A stretch of 47,052 bases of DNA. Source: Caulobacteraceae bacterium (GTDB lineage Bacteria; Pseudomonadota; Alphaproteobacteria; Caulobacterales; Aquidulcibacteraceae). The stretch is from positions 1 through 47,052 of the forward strand of contig WRPF01000019.1 of the NCBI GenBank assembly GCA_009773335.1, in the 5' to 3' direction. A model generated the notes under the pieces. It saw nothing but the letters and a program-made list of their open reading frames with translations, was not told the DNA's origin and ran no database searches. Of this stretch, positions 1-8,337 are shown piece by piece. A program made the position numbers and the translations under genes. The stretch's first letter is position 1. Each line of letters begins with the position of its first letter.

Positions 1-511
1 CCTTCAGCGCCCCGGCCATCGCGCCCGTGCCGGCCCCCACGCTGCCCTGCCGGACGTCCGCTGACGCCCGCTCCAGCGCCTCCCGGCCCAGCCTGGCGTA
101 GGGCGGCGCGCCGCCCCAGTCCTTGTTGCCGCCGTTGGCGAGATCGAACAGGATAGCTCCGGGCACGATGGGCGCCGTCTTCAGCCCCGGCGCGATGACG
201 AAGCCCTTGCCCGCCGCGCCCAGCGCCGCAACCACGCCGTCCGCCGCCGCGAGGCCGTAGACCGAGCCGCCCGACAGCACGATCGCATCGATGGCGTCGA
301 CGAGGTTCTCTGGCGCGAGCAGATCGGTCTCCCGCGTGCCCGGTCCCCCGCCCCGCACGTCGACCCCCGCCACCGCGCGGACCGGCGGCAAGATCACCGT
401 CGCGCCCGTGCGGACATCGAGATCCTCTGCGGACCCCACGAGCACGCCCGGCACGTCGGCGATGGTGTTCAGCGGACCGGGTCCGTGCCTGGAGGGGGTG
501 GGCGTCGACAT
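1..511 (-). CDS. P1 family peptidase (DmpA/L-aminopeptidase-D-esterase type), N-terminal part only
   Basis: The gene reads leftward from ATG at 511 and runs off the window edge, so only the first 170 residues are visible. The frame is open throughout. Two family-typical glycine-rich stretches are seen: LSGGSVYGLAAADG at about residues 80-93 and GSVGAGTGA at about 157-165. In characterised members (DmpA, BapA) the precursor self-cleaves and the new N-terminal Ser/Thr of the small subunit is the nucleophile; that site would lie beyond the window edge. No signal peptide is visible, so a cytoplasmic aminopeptidase is likely. It diverges from the gamma-glutamyltransferase gene across about 60 bp, and both act on small peptides. 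The family call is fairly safe; the substrate is unknown. Confidence 0.8.
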   Translation of the reverse strand, partial: MSTPTPSRHGPGPLNTIADVPGVLVGSAEDLDVRTGATVILPPVRAVAGVDVRGGGPGTRETDLLAPENLVDAIDAIVLSGGSVYGLAAADGVVAALGAAGKGFVIAPGLKTAPIVPGAILFDLANGGNKDWGGAPPYARLGREALERASADVRQGSVGAGTGAMAGALK

Positions 512-574
512 GGATTGCGCGGCCTCGGCGTCGTAGGGTCTGGAACAAATCACCCCATACAAGGTTTTCCGCCG

Positions 575-2326
575 ATGCGTCGCCTGAGCTTCCTGAGCAT
601 TGCCTTCGCACTGGCGGTCAGCGCCTGCGCCTCTCCCCCGCCGACGGAGCCAGGCGCCACGTCCGGCGTCGGCATGGTCGCGGCGGCCGATCCCCGCGCG
701 GTGGATGCCGGTCTCGAGATGTTGCGCCGGGGCGGCTCGGCGACGGACGCCGCGATCGCGACGATGATGGTGCTGGGCCTTGTCGAGCCGCAGTCGGCCG
801 GCATCGGCGGCGGCGCCTTCCTGCTGAACTACGACCAGTCCGCCAACGACATTGACGCCTATGACGGCCGCGAGCGGGCGCCGGCGGGCGCGACGCCCAA
901 CCTCTTCCTCGGCGCCAACGGCCAGCCGCTGCCTTTCCGCGACGCCGTGGCGAGCGGGCTGTCCACCGGCGCGCCGTCGCTGATCGCGATGCTGGAGAAA
1001 GCCCACGCCGATCATGGCGTGCTGCCGTGGCGCGTGCTGTTTGAACCGGCGATCAAGCTTGCCGACGAGGGCTTCATCGTCACGCCGCGACTTGCAAACC
1101 TCATCGCCTATGTCGGCGCCAACAGCCCACTGAAGCAGGACCCCGAGGCGGGCGCATATTTCTACGACGCCAACGGCGCGCCCCTCGCTGCGGGCGCGCG
1201 ACGCACCAATCCGAAATATGCCGCGACCCTGCGCGCGATCCAGACCCAGGGCGCGCGCGCGCTGCAGCAAGGCGCCATCGCTGCGGAAATCGTGGCGCAA
1301 GTGCAACGCGCGCCGCGTCCGGGCACGCTTTCGCTCGCGGACCTGCGCAATGTCGCGCCGCGCAAGCTCGATCCGGTCTGTGGCGCCTATCGGACGTATC
1401 GCGTGTGCGGCATGGGTCCGCCGAGCTCGGGCGGCATCGCCGTGCTCTCCACGCTCGGCCTCTACGAACGCGCGCGACCGGCGCCTGTGGGCGCAACGAA
1501 TGTCGATGACTGGGCAGGTTATCTGTGGGCGAGCCGCATCGCGTATTCCGATCGCGATCACTATGTGGGCGACGACCAGTTCGTGCCGGTGCCGACCGCA
1601 GGTCTCACCGATCCGCGCTATCTGAGCGTGCGCGCCCGCGAGATCGATCTGGCGAAGGCGCCGCCGGCGATCCTGCAACCGGGCGATCCTTCGCTCGTCG
1701 TCGGCGGACCATCGCTGCTCGACCGCTGGGGCCGCGACCGCACCAACGAGGTGCCGGGCACGACGCACCTGTCGGTGGTCGCCGGCAATGGCGATGCGGT
1801 GGCGATGACCGCGACCGTGGAGAGCGTCTTCGGCTCGATGCGCATGGCGGGCGGCTTCATGCTCAACAACCAGCTCACGGATTTCTCGCTCGCGCCGACG
1901 AAGAACGGCCTGCCGGTGGCGAACGCCCCGGCGGCGGGAAAGCGGCCGCGCTCCTCGATGGCGCCGACGCTGGTGTTCGACGCCGACGGCAAACTCTACG
2001 CCGTGGTCGGCTCGCCGGGCGGTTCGGCGATCATCGGCTATGTGTCGAAGACGATCATCGGCCTGATCGACTGGAACCTGCCGATGCAACAGGCGATCGA
2101 CCTGCCCAACATCACCGCGCGCACCGCGATCGCGCCAGCCGAGACCGGCCGCATGGCGCCGGGCGTGGCCGATGCGCTGACCGCGCGGGGCTGGACCTTC
2201 CGCCCTTCGCAGCTTGAATCGAGCGGCCTGCACGGCATCCGCATCACCGCGACGGGCTTCGACGGCGGCGCGGACTCGCGACGCGAAGGCGTGGCGAAGA
2301 CGACGGCGAGCGCGCCGGTGCGCTGA
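575..2326 (+). CDS. ggt: gamma-glutamyltransferase, lipoprotein type
   Basis: This 583-residue enzyme would cleave or transfer the gamma-glutamyl group of glutathione and related peptides in the periplasm. I chose ATG 575 over an upstream in-frame GTG at 485 because it starts a lipoprotein signal (MRRLSF then a hydrophobic run) with lipobox VSAC and Cys18. Family marks include the processing site and nucleophile region GTTHLSVV, where Thr396 would become the N-terminus of the small subunit. The segments FMLNNQLTDFS, SSMAPTLVF and GSPGGSAIIGY follow in normal order. Length is normal for the family. It stands alone, followed by a palindromic repeat. Confidence 0.92.
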   Translation: MRRLSFLSIAFALAVSACASPPPTEPGATSGVGMVAAADPRAVDAGLEMLRRGGSATDAAIATMMVLGLVEPQSAGIGGGAFLLNYDQSANDIDAYDGRERAPAGATPNLFLGANGQPLPFRDAVASGLSTGAPSLIAMLEKAHADHGVLPWRVLFEPAIKLADEGFIVTPRLANLIAYVGANSPLKQDPEAGAYFYDANGAPLAAGARRTNPKYAATLRAIQTQGARALQQGAIAAEIVAQVQRAPRPGTLSLADLRNVAPRKLDPVCGAYRTYRVCGMGPPSSGGIAVLSTLGLYERARPAPVGATNVDDWAGYLWASRIAYSDRDHYVGDDQFVPVPTAGLTDPRYLSVRAREIDLAKAPPAILQPGDPSLVVGGPSLLDRWGRDRTNEVPGTTHLSVVAGNGDAVAMTATVESVFGSMRMAGGFMLNNQLTDFSLAPTKNGLPVANAPAAGKRPRSSMAPTLVFDADGKLYAVVGSPGGSAIIGYVSKTIIGLIDWNLPMQQAIDLPNITARTAIAPAETGRMAPGVADALTARGWTFRPSQLESSGLHGIRITATGFDGGADSRREGVAKTTASAPVR

Positions 2327-2334
2327 ACCACTGT

Positions 2335-2451
2335 CCGCGAGTAGGACCGCGGGCCTATGGCCCGCATATGCCCTCGCCGCCAGACTCTGGGGAATCTCGC
2401 GTGGCTCGAAAATGGGGTTTGCGGGCCATAGGCCCGCGGTCCTACTCGCGG
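2335..2451. repeat. Perfect 32-bp inverted repeat around 53 bp (REP-like element)
   Basis: The left arm at 2335-2366 and the right arm at 2420-2451 are exact reverse complements of 32 bases. Each arm carries its own small hairpin (GCGGGCC TAT GGCCCGC). The element begins 8 bases after the gamma-glutamyltransferase stop and could act as a bidirectional transcription end. The core AGGACCGCGGGCCT recurs at 18720-18733 (reverse orientation), and a related hairpin lies inside dnaX near 23157, so this looks like a dispersed genomic element rather than a gene-specific site. Confidence 0.85.
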
Positions 2452-2454
2452 TCA

Positions 2455-2961
2455 TCATGACGTGTCCGGAGCGTGGGCGACCTCGTCGGCGTACGGTGCC
2501 GACAGGGTTACGTCGGCGGGGGCGCCGCCGCTCCGGGTGATGACGAGCCTGCCGGTGGAGATGCTCTTCGGCACGCGTGCGATGGCGCGTGTCACGACGG
2601 CATCGAGATCATCCAGCGCTCTTCGCATCTCCGCGAACGTCTTCAGCGCGATCCCGCGCGTGTACAGCCGCACCATGTCCAGCCTGCGCTGCGCATACCG
2701 AAATCCGCGCGGCGTCGATGGCGGACGCACCCAGCGTCGGCGCCGCTCCGCTTTGCGGAAGCGCATCCGTGCGCACATCATCAGGAAGATGAGCCGGCGC
2801 AGTTCGCGACGCGCCTCCATCCGCATGCCGTTCAGTGCAATGCGCCCTTCCCGAAACCCGATCGCCTCCAACAGCCAGACAGCGATCTCCAGCAGCCAGA
2901 GTCTGAGACTCTGGGCGTGCGCTTGAAGATCGGTGCGGGTGACTGGGGTGAAGATCTGCAT
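2455..2961 (-). CDS. Hypothetical protein
   Basis: I do not recognise this 168-residue protein. ATG 2961 is preferred because an upstream GTG (3075) would add a poorly coding stretch that overlaps the repeat region. The protein is very rich in Arg and Leu. A mildly hydrophobic segment at about residues 18-37 (LRLWLLEIAVWLLEAIGF) looks amphipathic or membrane-skimming, followed by a basic region and a C-terminal third with helical, charged character. No catalytic motif or signal peptide is seen. It is isolated between two repeat regions and convergent with the gamma-glutamyltransferase gene. Confidence 0.55.
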   Translation of the reverse strand: MQIFTPVTRTDLQAHAQSLRLWLLEIAVWLLEAIGFREGRIALNGMRMEARRELRRLIFLMMCARMRFRKAERRRRWVRPPSTPRGFRYAQRRLDMVRLYTRGIALKTFAEMRRALDDLDAVVTRAIARVPKSISTGRLVITRSGGAPADVTLSAPYADEVAHAPDTS

Positions 2962-3063
2962 GGGGTTCGTCCGTGGCTCCCTGTCAGGTGAATGACGGAG
3001 CGATGATCCAACGAGCGGGACCCCGGCCGGATAGATTTTTTTCTTTCCCCGCAATTTCACCCA

Positions 3064-3201
3064 TTCCCGGACCACCGCAGAGCGGCGAGTCCGGGAGCCA
3101 TTGTCGCCGCTGACCGGGTGAAAAGCGTTGGCGCAGCGGCCTTTCCGCGCCGTCCGCGCCTATGGGCCCCGGACTCGCCGCTCCCGCAGCGATCCCGGGA
3201 A
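3064..3201. repeat. Imperfect inverted repeat in the 313-bp gene-free stretch 2962-3274
   Basis: The gap between the hypothetical gene and the histidine kinase holds an imperfect inverted repeat with arms of about 34 bases at 3064-3096 and 3167-3201. Its inner 16 bases (GAGCGGCGAGTCCGGG at 3080-3095) are exactly complementary to 3168-3183. It has the look of a multi-hairpin intergenic element. A T-rich run at about 3032-3045 lies between the repeat and the hypothetical gene and may be part of that gene's promoter region. I see no coding sequence or RNA gene here. Confidence 0.6.
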
Positions 3202-3274
3202 AGGTAGATTCTATCCCCGCATTTCCGGGGGAGCGCGCGCGTTCGTTCCCCCTAATTTTCCGCAATATTCGCGC

Positions 3275-4687
3275 TCACGCCGCCGGCAGTGTCACGCGGA
3301 AGCAGGCGCCGGCGCCTTCGGCGCACAGCGTCACGTCCCCGCCCATGCCGTGCGCAAGTTCGCGCGCGATGGCGAGGCCGAGGCCGACGCCGCCGTCGCG
3401 GCGCGCGCTGGCGAAGGGCTCGAACAGGCGCGGGCGCAGGTCCTGCGGGATGCCGGGGCCGCTGTCGGTGATGTCGATCTCGATCTGGCGGTCCACGAGG
3501 CGCGCCGTGGCGACGATTTCACCGTCTGCCTGCCCCTTCAGCGCCTGCGCGGCATTTCGGATGAGGTTGGCGAAGATGCGGTGCAGCTGTTCGGGATCGG
3601 CCATCGCCAGCAGATGCTCGCCGACCTCGTTGCGCCACGCGACCCCGCCGAACTGCGCGCGGACATCGTCGGCGGCTTCCTCCACCACCACGCGCACGGA
3701 CACCGCGCGCCGCTGTGCGGGCAGTTCATCGGCCTTGCCGTAGCGCAGCGTGGCTTCCGCGAGCGCCGCCGCGCGGGCAATGGCGCGTTCGAGACGCGGC
3801 GCGGACTGGCGCACCTGCGGATCGTCGCTGCCGGCGAGACGCTCGGTGACGAGCTGCGCGGTGGCGAGGCTGTTGCGCAGGTCATGCGCGAGTTTCGCCA
3901 CCGCCGAGCCGAGCGCTGCAAGCCTGTCCTTCTCGCGCAACGCCGCGCGCACGTCCTGCTCCATGCCGGCGAGCGCAATCTCCGCACGCGCGATTTCGTC
4001 GTCGCCGCCCGATGGATTGAAATGCACGCCGGGATCGTTCGGTCGCTTGCCGAACGCCTCGATGGCCCCGCTCAGGCGCACGATGCGACGCACGACGATG
4101 GCGAGCAGCGCCGCATAGAGCAGACCGCCGACGATCAGCGACACGAGCAGCGTGTTCACAAACAGCTGGCGCGCCTCCGCAGCGAGATCGCGCTTGAGCT
4201 GCTGCTCGCCGATCACCACCTCGATGAAGCGTCCGCTCTCGTAGCGCGGCGCGGCCAGCACGCGCACCAGCCTGCCCTCCGGCGCCATGAGGCTCGACAG
4301 CGCGTCGAACATCGCCGCGCCATTGCGATCGGTGCGCAGGTCGACGGTGCGCATCGCGACATCGGCGGGAATCTGCGACTGCAGCGTCAGCACGCGCTCC
4401 TCGTCGCGCTGCAGCGCAACGACCCGCACGCCGGCGTTGAGCAGCAGTTCCTGTTCGAGCTGTTCGGTGAGCGCGCCGGTGGGCGCGGCTTCGCGGGCGA
4501 GGGCCGCCACCTGCGCCGCATCGATCCGGCTGCGCAGCCACTCGTCATGGAACGCGCCGAGCGCCGGCCCGATCAGCACCACGTCCGCCACCACCACGAA
4601 CGCGATGGTGAGCGCCAGCAATTGCCGCGCGAGCCCGCCCATGTAGCGGCGCGCGCCGGTGTCTGTGGAAGCGGAGCCCCTCTCCAT
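3275..4687 (-). CDS. Sensor histidine kinase
   Basis: This is a membrane two-component sensor of about 470 residues. A transmembrane segment near residues 20-42 and a second near 178-200 bracket a periplasmic sensor region of about 135 residues with no recognisable domain. A HAMP-like linker follows. The HisKA box is AKLAHDLRNSLAT, with the phospho-accepting His near residue 268. The ATPase domain shows the N box NLIRNAAQAL, the G1 box DSGPGI, LFEPFAS and the G2 box GGVGLGLAIA. Start choice is uncertain: GTG 4720, ATG 4687 and ATG 4642 are possible and none has a clear ribosome site. It follows the FAD oxidoreductase closely on the same strand, and no response regulator is in the window. Confidence 0.85.
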   Translation of the reverse strand: MERGSASTDTGARRYMGGLARQLLALTIAFVVVADVVLIGPALGAFHDEWLRSRIDAAQVAALAREAAPTGALTEQLEQELLLNAGVRVVALQRDEERVLTLQSQIPADVAMRTVDLRTDRNGAAMFDALSSLMAPEGRLVRVLAAPRYESGRFIEVVIGEQQLKRDLAAEARQLFVNTLLVSLIVGGLLYAALLAIVVRRIVRLSGAIEAFGKRPNDPGVHFNPSGGDDEIARAEIALAGMEQDVRAALREKDRLAALGSAVAKLAHDLRNSLATAQLVTERLAGSDDPQVRQSAPRLERAIARAAALAEATLRYGKADELPAQRRAVSVRVVVEEAADDVRAQFGGVAWRNEVGEHLLAMADPEQLHRIFANLIRNAAQALKGQADGEIVATARLVDRQIEIDITDSGPGIPQDLRPRLFEPFASARRDGGVGLGLAIARELAHGMGGDVTLCAEGAGACFRVTLPAA

Positions 4688-4736
4688 GCGTGAGTTCTGG
4701 ACGAAGGGCGCAGGGTTCACAAGGCTGTGAAACCGC

Positions 4737-6164
4737 TCAGGGGAGCCGCTTCAGCAAACCGACGAGGCGGCGCGTGCCGGGACTGAACAGCAGTGGCGTG
4801 TAGAAAGCGCCCGCCGCACGCTTCACGATTTCCCCGCGCGTGGGATAGGGCGCGACGATGTTGGTGAGCGCGCGCAGCCCCAGCTTGTTGGCCATGGCTA
4901 CGACGACGATCTGGATGAGATCGCCCGCGCCGTCGCCGACGATGCTCGCGCCGAGAATCTTTCCGCCAGGCCCGACGACGATGCGCGCGAAGCCTTCGGT
5001 CGCGCGTTCGGCCTGCGCGCGGTCGTTGTCGTGGAACGGGACCGAGACGGCCTTCACCGCGTCGCCGAATTTCGCACGGGCGGCGGCCTCGCTGAGGCCG
5101 ATCTGCGCGATCTCGGGATCGCAGTAGACCGCCGACGGAATCGGCGCGGAATCCGCGCGGGTCCTGGCCTTGAACAGCACGCTGCGCACGAAGGCGCTCG
5201 CGTGCCAGCCGGCGGCGTGGGTGAGCTGCTCGCGGCCCGCGACATCGCCGACGGCCCACACGCGCGGATTGCTCACCGAGCGCAGGAACGCATCGGTTTC
5301 GACGCCCTTGGGCGTGAATTTGACGCCGCCCGTCTCCAGATCGAGCCCGTCGATCTGCGCGCGGCGGCCGATGGCCACCAGAAGGTGCGTGCCGTCGATG
5401 GTTTCGCGGCCTGCGGTGGTTTCGATTTCGACGCGCACGGCGCCGGCCGCGCCCGATACCGCGACCGCCTTCGCGCCTTCGCGGATCACGACGCCTTCGC
5501 GGCGCAAGCTCTCCACCGCGAGTTTCGCGGCGTCCTCATCGAACGGCCCGAGCGCGCGCGCGGCTTCGAGGATCGTGACCTCGGCGCCGAGACGGCGGAA
5601 CGCCTGGCCGAGTTCTATGCCGATGGCGCCGCCGCCAAGGATGACCAGTCGCTTCGGAAACTCCGGCGCGGAGAAGATGGTCTCATTGGTGAAGTAGGGC
5701 GTTTCCGCGAGGCCCGGGATCGGCGGCACGAAGGCGCGCGCGCCGGTGGCGACGACGATCTTGTCGGCGCGCACAGTGACGTTTTCGCTCGCAAGCGTGC
5801 GCGGGCCGGTGAAGCGTGCGCTTTCGCGAACGACAGTGACGCCGAGGCCCTCGAAGCGCTCCTGGCTGTCGATGGGCGCTATGGTTTCGATGACGCCGGC
5901 GATGTGGGCCTTTACGGCGGTCCAGTCGACGACGGGTTCGGCGTTCGCGATCCCGAAGCGCTGCGCCGTGCGAAATCCCTGCGCCGCCTTGCCCGCAGCA
6001 ATGATGGCCTTCGACGGCACGCAGCCATAGTTGAGGCAATCGCCGCCCATCTCGCCGCGCTCGAACAGCACGACCTTGAGGCCGAGCTGCGCGGCGCCTG
6101 ACGCCACCGACAGTCCGCCCGAACCTGCGCCGATGACGGCGATATCTGCCTTCAGCGATTTCAT
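4737..6164 (-). CDS. Mercuric-reductase-like FAD/NAD(P) disulfide oxidoreductase
   Basis: A 475-residue class I pyridine nucleotide-disulfide oxidoreductase. The FAD site is VIGAGSGG near residue 10. The redox pair is in GGDCLNYGCVPSK (Cys43 and Cys48). The NAD(P) site is VILGGGAIGIELG near residue 180, and WAVGDVAG holds the second FAD contact. The C-terminal dyad that is HPT..E in dihydrolipoamide dehydrogenases reads YPTRGE here, so the base His is Tyr. The vicinal C-terminal Cys pair and N-terminal metal-binding domain of true MerA are absent. It overlaps the TVP38 gene by ATGA and is probably co-translated with it. Such enzymes are often paired with TVP38 proteins; the substrate is unknown. 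Confidence 0.85.
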   Translation of the reverse strand: MKSLKADIAVIGAGSGGLSVASGAAQLGLKVVLFERGEMGGDCLNYGCVPSKAIIAAGKAAQGFRTAQRFGIANAEPVVDWTAVKAHIAGVIETIAPIDSQERFEGLGVTVVRESARFTGPRTLASENVTVRADKIVVATGARAFVPPIPGLAETPYFTNETIFSAPEFPKRLVILGGGAIGIELGQAFRRLGAEVTILEAARALGPFDEDAAKLAVESLRREGVVIREGAKAVAVSGAAGAVRVEIETTAGRETIDGTHLLVAIGRRAQIDGLDLETGGVKFTPKGVETDAFLRSVSNPRVWAVGDVAGREQLTHAAGWHASAFVRSVLFKARTRADSAPIPSAVYCDPEIAQIGLSEAAARAKFGDAVKAVSVPFHDNDRAQAERATEGFARIVVGPGGKILGASIVGDGAGDLIQIVVVAMANKLGLRALTNIVAPYPTRGEIVKRAAGAFYTPLLFSPGTRRLVGLLKRLP

Positions 6165-6883
6165 GCGGGCTTCTTTCGGCGAGCACGTTTGATGAGGACC
6201 GGCGCCAGCGACACGGCTGCGAGTGCGAAGAAGGCCGGCAGCAACTGCTTTGCGAAGCCCGCGATGTTGGGCTCCGCGCCGCTGTCGAACGCCGCACCCA
6301 GCCCCGATCCGATCCACGTGTAGGCGAGCACGCCGGGCATGATGCCGAGCGCGGTGGTGATCATGTAGTCCGGCAGTTTGGCACCGAGCACGGCGGGCGC
6401 GATGTTGGCGACAGGAAACGGCACCACGGGCAGGAAGCGCAGCGTCAGCATGTAGCTGAAGGGATTTTCCTGAAAGCCCGCTTCGAGCCTCTTGAGGAAC
6501 GGCCCGGCGCGGCGTCGCAGCGGTTCGCCCAGCGAGGTGCGCGCCACGAGAAAGAGAAGCGTGGCGCCGAGCGTCGCGCCAACGGCGGTGGCGGCGGCTC
6601 CACCCGCAAGATCGAAGAGAAACCCGCCCGCAATGGTGATCCACAGCGCGCCCGGAATCATCAGCGCCGTGAACGCGATGTAGACGCCGAGGAAGATCGC
6701 GACCGCCGCCACAGGCTGCCCGGCCACGAACGCTGTCAGCGTTTCCCGTTGCGCGCGCAGGGTTTCAAAGGAAAGCTGCTTGTGCAGGCCGAGCGCAATC
6801 GCCGCGCCCAGCCCCGCGACAATCACAAGCAACGGCAGGAATCGCAGCCACCCCCCGCTCTTCGGTTTCGACGTTTCGTTCAA
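6161..6883 (-). CDS. TVP38/TMEM64 (VTT domain) membrane protein
   Basis: A 240-residue inner-membrane protein. The TTG at 6883 is the likely start: it overlaps the upstream stop as TTGA and has GAGGG just upstream, whereas the longer reading adds an Arg-rich stretch with no start signal. A hydrophobic helix at about residues 16-34 is followed by the VTT region, with the typical glycine-rich segment GGFLFDLAGG and the signature RFLPVVPFPVANI. The family is related to DedA and may handle lipids or ions, but no reaction is established. Coupling to the oxidoreductase on one side and the DUF547 gene on the other suggests one functional unit. Confidence 0.82.
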   Translation of the reverse strand: MNETSKPKSGGWLRFLPLLVIVAGLGAAIALGLHKQLSFETLRAQRETLTAFVAGQPVAAVAIFLGVYIAFTALMIPGALWITIAGGFLFDLAGGAAATAVGATLGATLLFLVARTSLGEPLRRRAGPFLKRLEAGFQENPFSYMLTLRFLPVVPFPVANIAPAVLGAKLPDYMITTALGIMPGVLAYTWIGSGLGAAFDSGAEPNIAGFAKQLLPAFFALAAVSLAPVLIKRARRKKPA

Positions 6884-7662
6884 CGGCCTGCCCTCACGTT
6901 CAGTCTCCAGTCGTAGCCGTAGCCGGCGATGCGATCGGTCGCGCGGATGCGCGCGGCGAGGTCGGGCGCGGCGTAGCGCAGGAGATGCGTGCGCAACTGC
7001 GCTGGCGTGCCGAAATCGCCCGCGTACCAATCATAGATCGACGACAGGCGTAAGCCGCGTCCCGCCACGGAAACCGCGCGCGGATGATTGATATAGGCGC
7101 GCGCGGCCGCATCGAGTTCGGCCTCGAGGGTCGCAGCATGGAACGCCTGCACCATGAGGTTCGGGCAGCCGATCGACGCGCAGTTGACGGCGTAGTGCAC
7201 GCGCGGATCGCGGAATGCCGGGCGCATGATCGTGTGCTCGATCTCGTCGAGCGAGAGCCTGCGGCCCTCCACGGCGACCACCTTCGTCTGCCACGGCCCG
7301 GCCAGCGCCTTCGCCAAGAAGCCCGCGCCTTCGCTGCGGATGTCGCGGATGGACCGCACCGGAAAGCGCTGGAGGATCACCCGCACGGTGGCGGCGTTGT
7401 AGAGATTGGCCCAGGTCGCGAACTGTTCGTTGCGGGAGAGCGTGGAGATGCGCGTGCGCTCCACGGAGGCGATGTAGGCGTCGAGGGCCGCGCGGTCGGC
7501 GCCGGAGGCCTTCCAGGCGGCGTAGTCGACCCGGTTGACCCCGTCAGGCGCGGTCGAGACGTAGCGGCCGAGCAGCGCATCGAAGGGCGCGGGATCTGGC
7601 TCGGCGGCCTGGGCCGCCCCGATGGTGCAGGCCAGAAGCAGTCCCGTCAGGAGCGCGCGCAT
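6880..7662 (-). CDS. DUF547 exported protein
   Basis: A 260-residue protein with a clear Sec signal peptide (MRALLTGLLLACTIGAAQAA, cut near residue 19-20). The rest matches DUF547: NEQFATWANLYNA, the Cys/His-containing HYAVNCASIGCP near residues 157-168, and SSIYDWYAGDF near the C-terminus. DUF547 has been likened to papain/transglutaminase-fold enzymes, but no activity is established. It is the first gene of a four-gene leftward set (DUF547, TVP38, FAD oxidoreductase, histidine kinase) and overlaps the next gene by 4 bases. Confidence 0.82.
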   Translation of the reverse strand: MRALLTGLLLACTIGAAQAAEPDPAPFDALLGRYVSTAPDGVNRVDYAAWKASGADRAALDAYIASVERTRISTLSRNEQFATWANLYNAATVRVILQRFPVRSIRDIRSEGAGFLAKALAGPWQTKVVAVEGRRLSLDEIEHTIMRPAFRDPRVHYAVNCASIGCPNLMVQAFHAATLEAELDAAARAYINHPRAVSVAGRGLRLSSIYDWYAGDFGTPAQLRTHLLRYAAPDLAARIRATDRIAGYGYDWRLNVRAGR

Positions 7663-7750
7663 GGGGCAAAGTCCTCGGTCGTCGGCGAAAAAGGGCGCGG
7701 ACAGGACCCGCCCCCGGGCTTACGCTGGCCGGATCATTCCGGTTGCGCGC

Positions 7751-7780
7751 TTGACGCCTGCCCCTTCACCCGTGTATTCG
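7751..7780 (+). promoter_or_regulatory. Possible promoter for rpmH/rnpA
   Basis: TTGACG at 7751-7756 matches the usual alphaproteobacterial -35 box. With a 16-18 base spacer it is followed by TGTATTCG at 7773-7780 as a weak -10. Transcription would begin near 7786-7788, leaving only about 25 bases before the rpmH GTG and about 8 bases before the upstream ATG at 7795. Confidence 0.4.
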
Positions 7781-7794
7781 CCCCGGCTCATTTC

Positions 7795-8337
7795 ATGAAC
7801 GACGAGGACGACCGTGGCCACCAAGAGGACGTATCAGCCGAGCCGGCTCGTGCGCAAACGCCGCCACGGATTCCGTCTCCGCATGGCGACAAAGAACGGC
7901 CAGAAGGTGCTCAGCCGCCGCCGGGCCAAGGGCCGCAAGAAGCTGTCGGCCTGACATTCAGTCTGATCAGGGCTCCAGAACGGCTGCGCAAGCGGCCGGA
8001 ATTCCAGTATGTCCAGAAGGGCGAGCGCAAGGGCCGCACGACCTTGGCCGCGCAGGCCAGGCGTCGCCCCGCGTCCGCTGACGGTCGCCCCGACGACGGC
8101 CCGCCCCGCGTGGGTTTCACCTGCACCAAGAAGATCGGCAATTCCGTCATCCGCAACCGCTCGCGCCGGCGACTGCGCGAGGCGGCGCGCCAGCTTGTGC
8201 CCCTCCACGGGCTGCCCGGCGTCGACTATGTGTTCCTCGCCCGCGACGCTACGGCAGACGCCCCATGGGACGCCCTGCTTGACGATATGAAAGACGCGTT
8301 GTTAAGGCTCGCCGCCGCGTTGGAGCGGAAAGCCTGA
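7795..8337 (+). CDS. rnpA: Ribonuclease P protein component, frame open through rpmH
   Basis: The conserved RnpA part starts with RLRKRPEF and continues with [24 protein letters not shown], the RNA-binding signature. It processes tRNA 5' ends together with the RNase P RNA. There is no ATG, GTG or TTG in this frame between the rpmH stop and the conserved region, only CTG at 7951 and 7963 and ATC. The frame is open upstream through all of rpmH to ATG 7795, which would give 180 residues with a 52-residue N-terminal extension rich in Pro, Glu and Gln. Nesting of rpmH inside rnpA is known in Thermus. The alternative is a short protein from CTG 7951. The product is certain; the start is not. Confidence 0.75.
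   Translation: MNDEDDRGHQEDVSAEPARAQTPPRIPSPHGDKERPEGAQPPPGQGPQEAVGLTFSLIRAPERLRKRPEFQYVQKGERKGRTTLAAQARRRPASADGRPDDGPPRVGFTCTKKIGNSVIRNRSRRRLREAARQLVPLHGLPGVDYVFLARDATADAPWDALLDDMKDALLRLAAALERKA
7814..7954 (+). CDS. rpmH: 50S ribosomal protein L34
   Basis: A 46-residue basic protein: GTG start, then [19 protein letters not shown] and ending GRKKLSA, a full match to L34 of the large ribosomal subunit. It is a few residues longer than the common MKRTYQPS form because of the extra Ala-Thr after the start. GAGGA at 7804-7808 is a good ribosome site with a 5-base spacer to GTG 7814. It lies entirely within the extended rnpA frame, in a different reading frame, and its TGA overlaps a CTG that could be the alternative rnpA start. 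Confidence 0.95.
   Translation: MATKRTYQPSRLVRKRRHGFRLRMATKNGQKVLSRRRAKGRKKLSA

Noticed and set aside
485-574. An upstream in-frame GTG start for the gamma-glutamyltransferase
   Set aside because: It would bury the lipoprotein signal under 30 non-conserved residues and overlap the divergent peptidase start.
3128-4693. A 521-codon plus-strand frame across the histidine kinase
   Set aside because: The opposite strand carries all kinase motifs in order; this frame has none.
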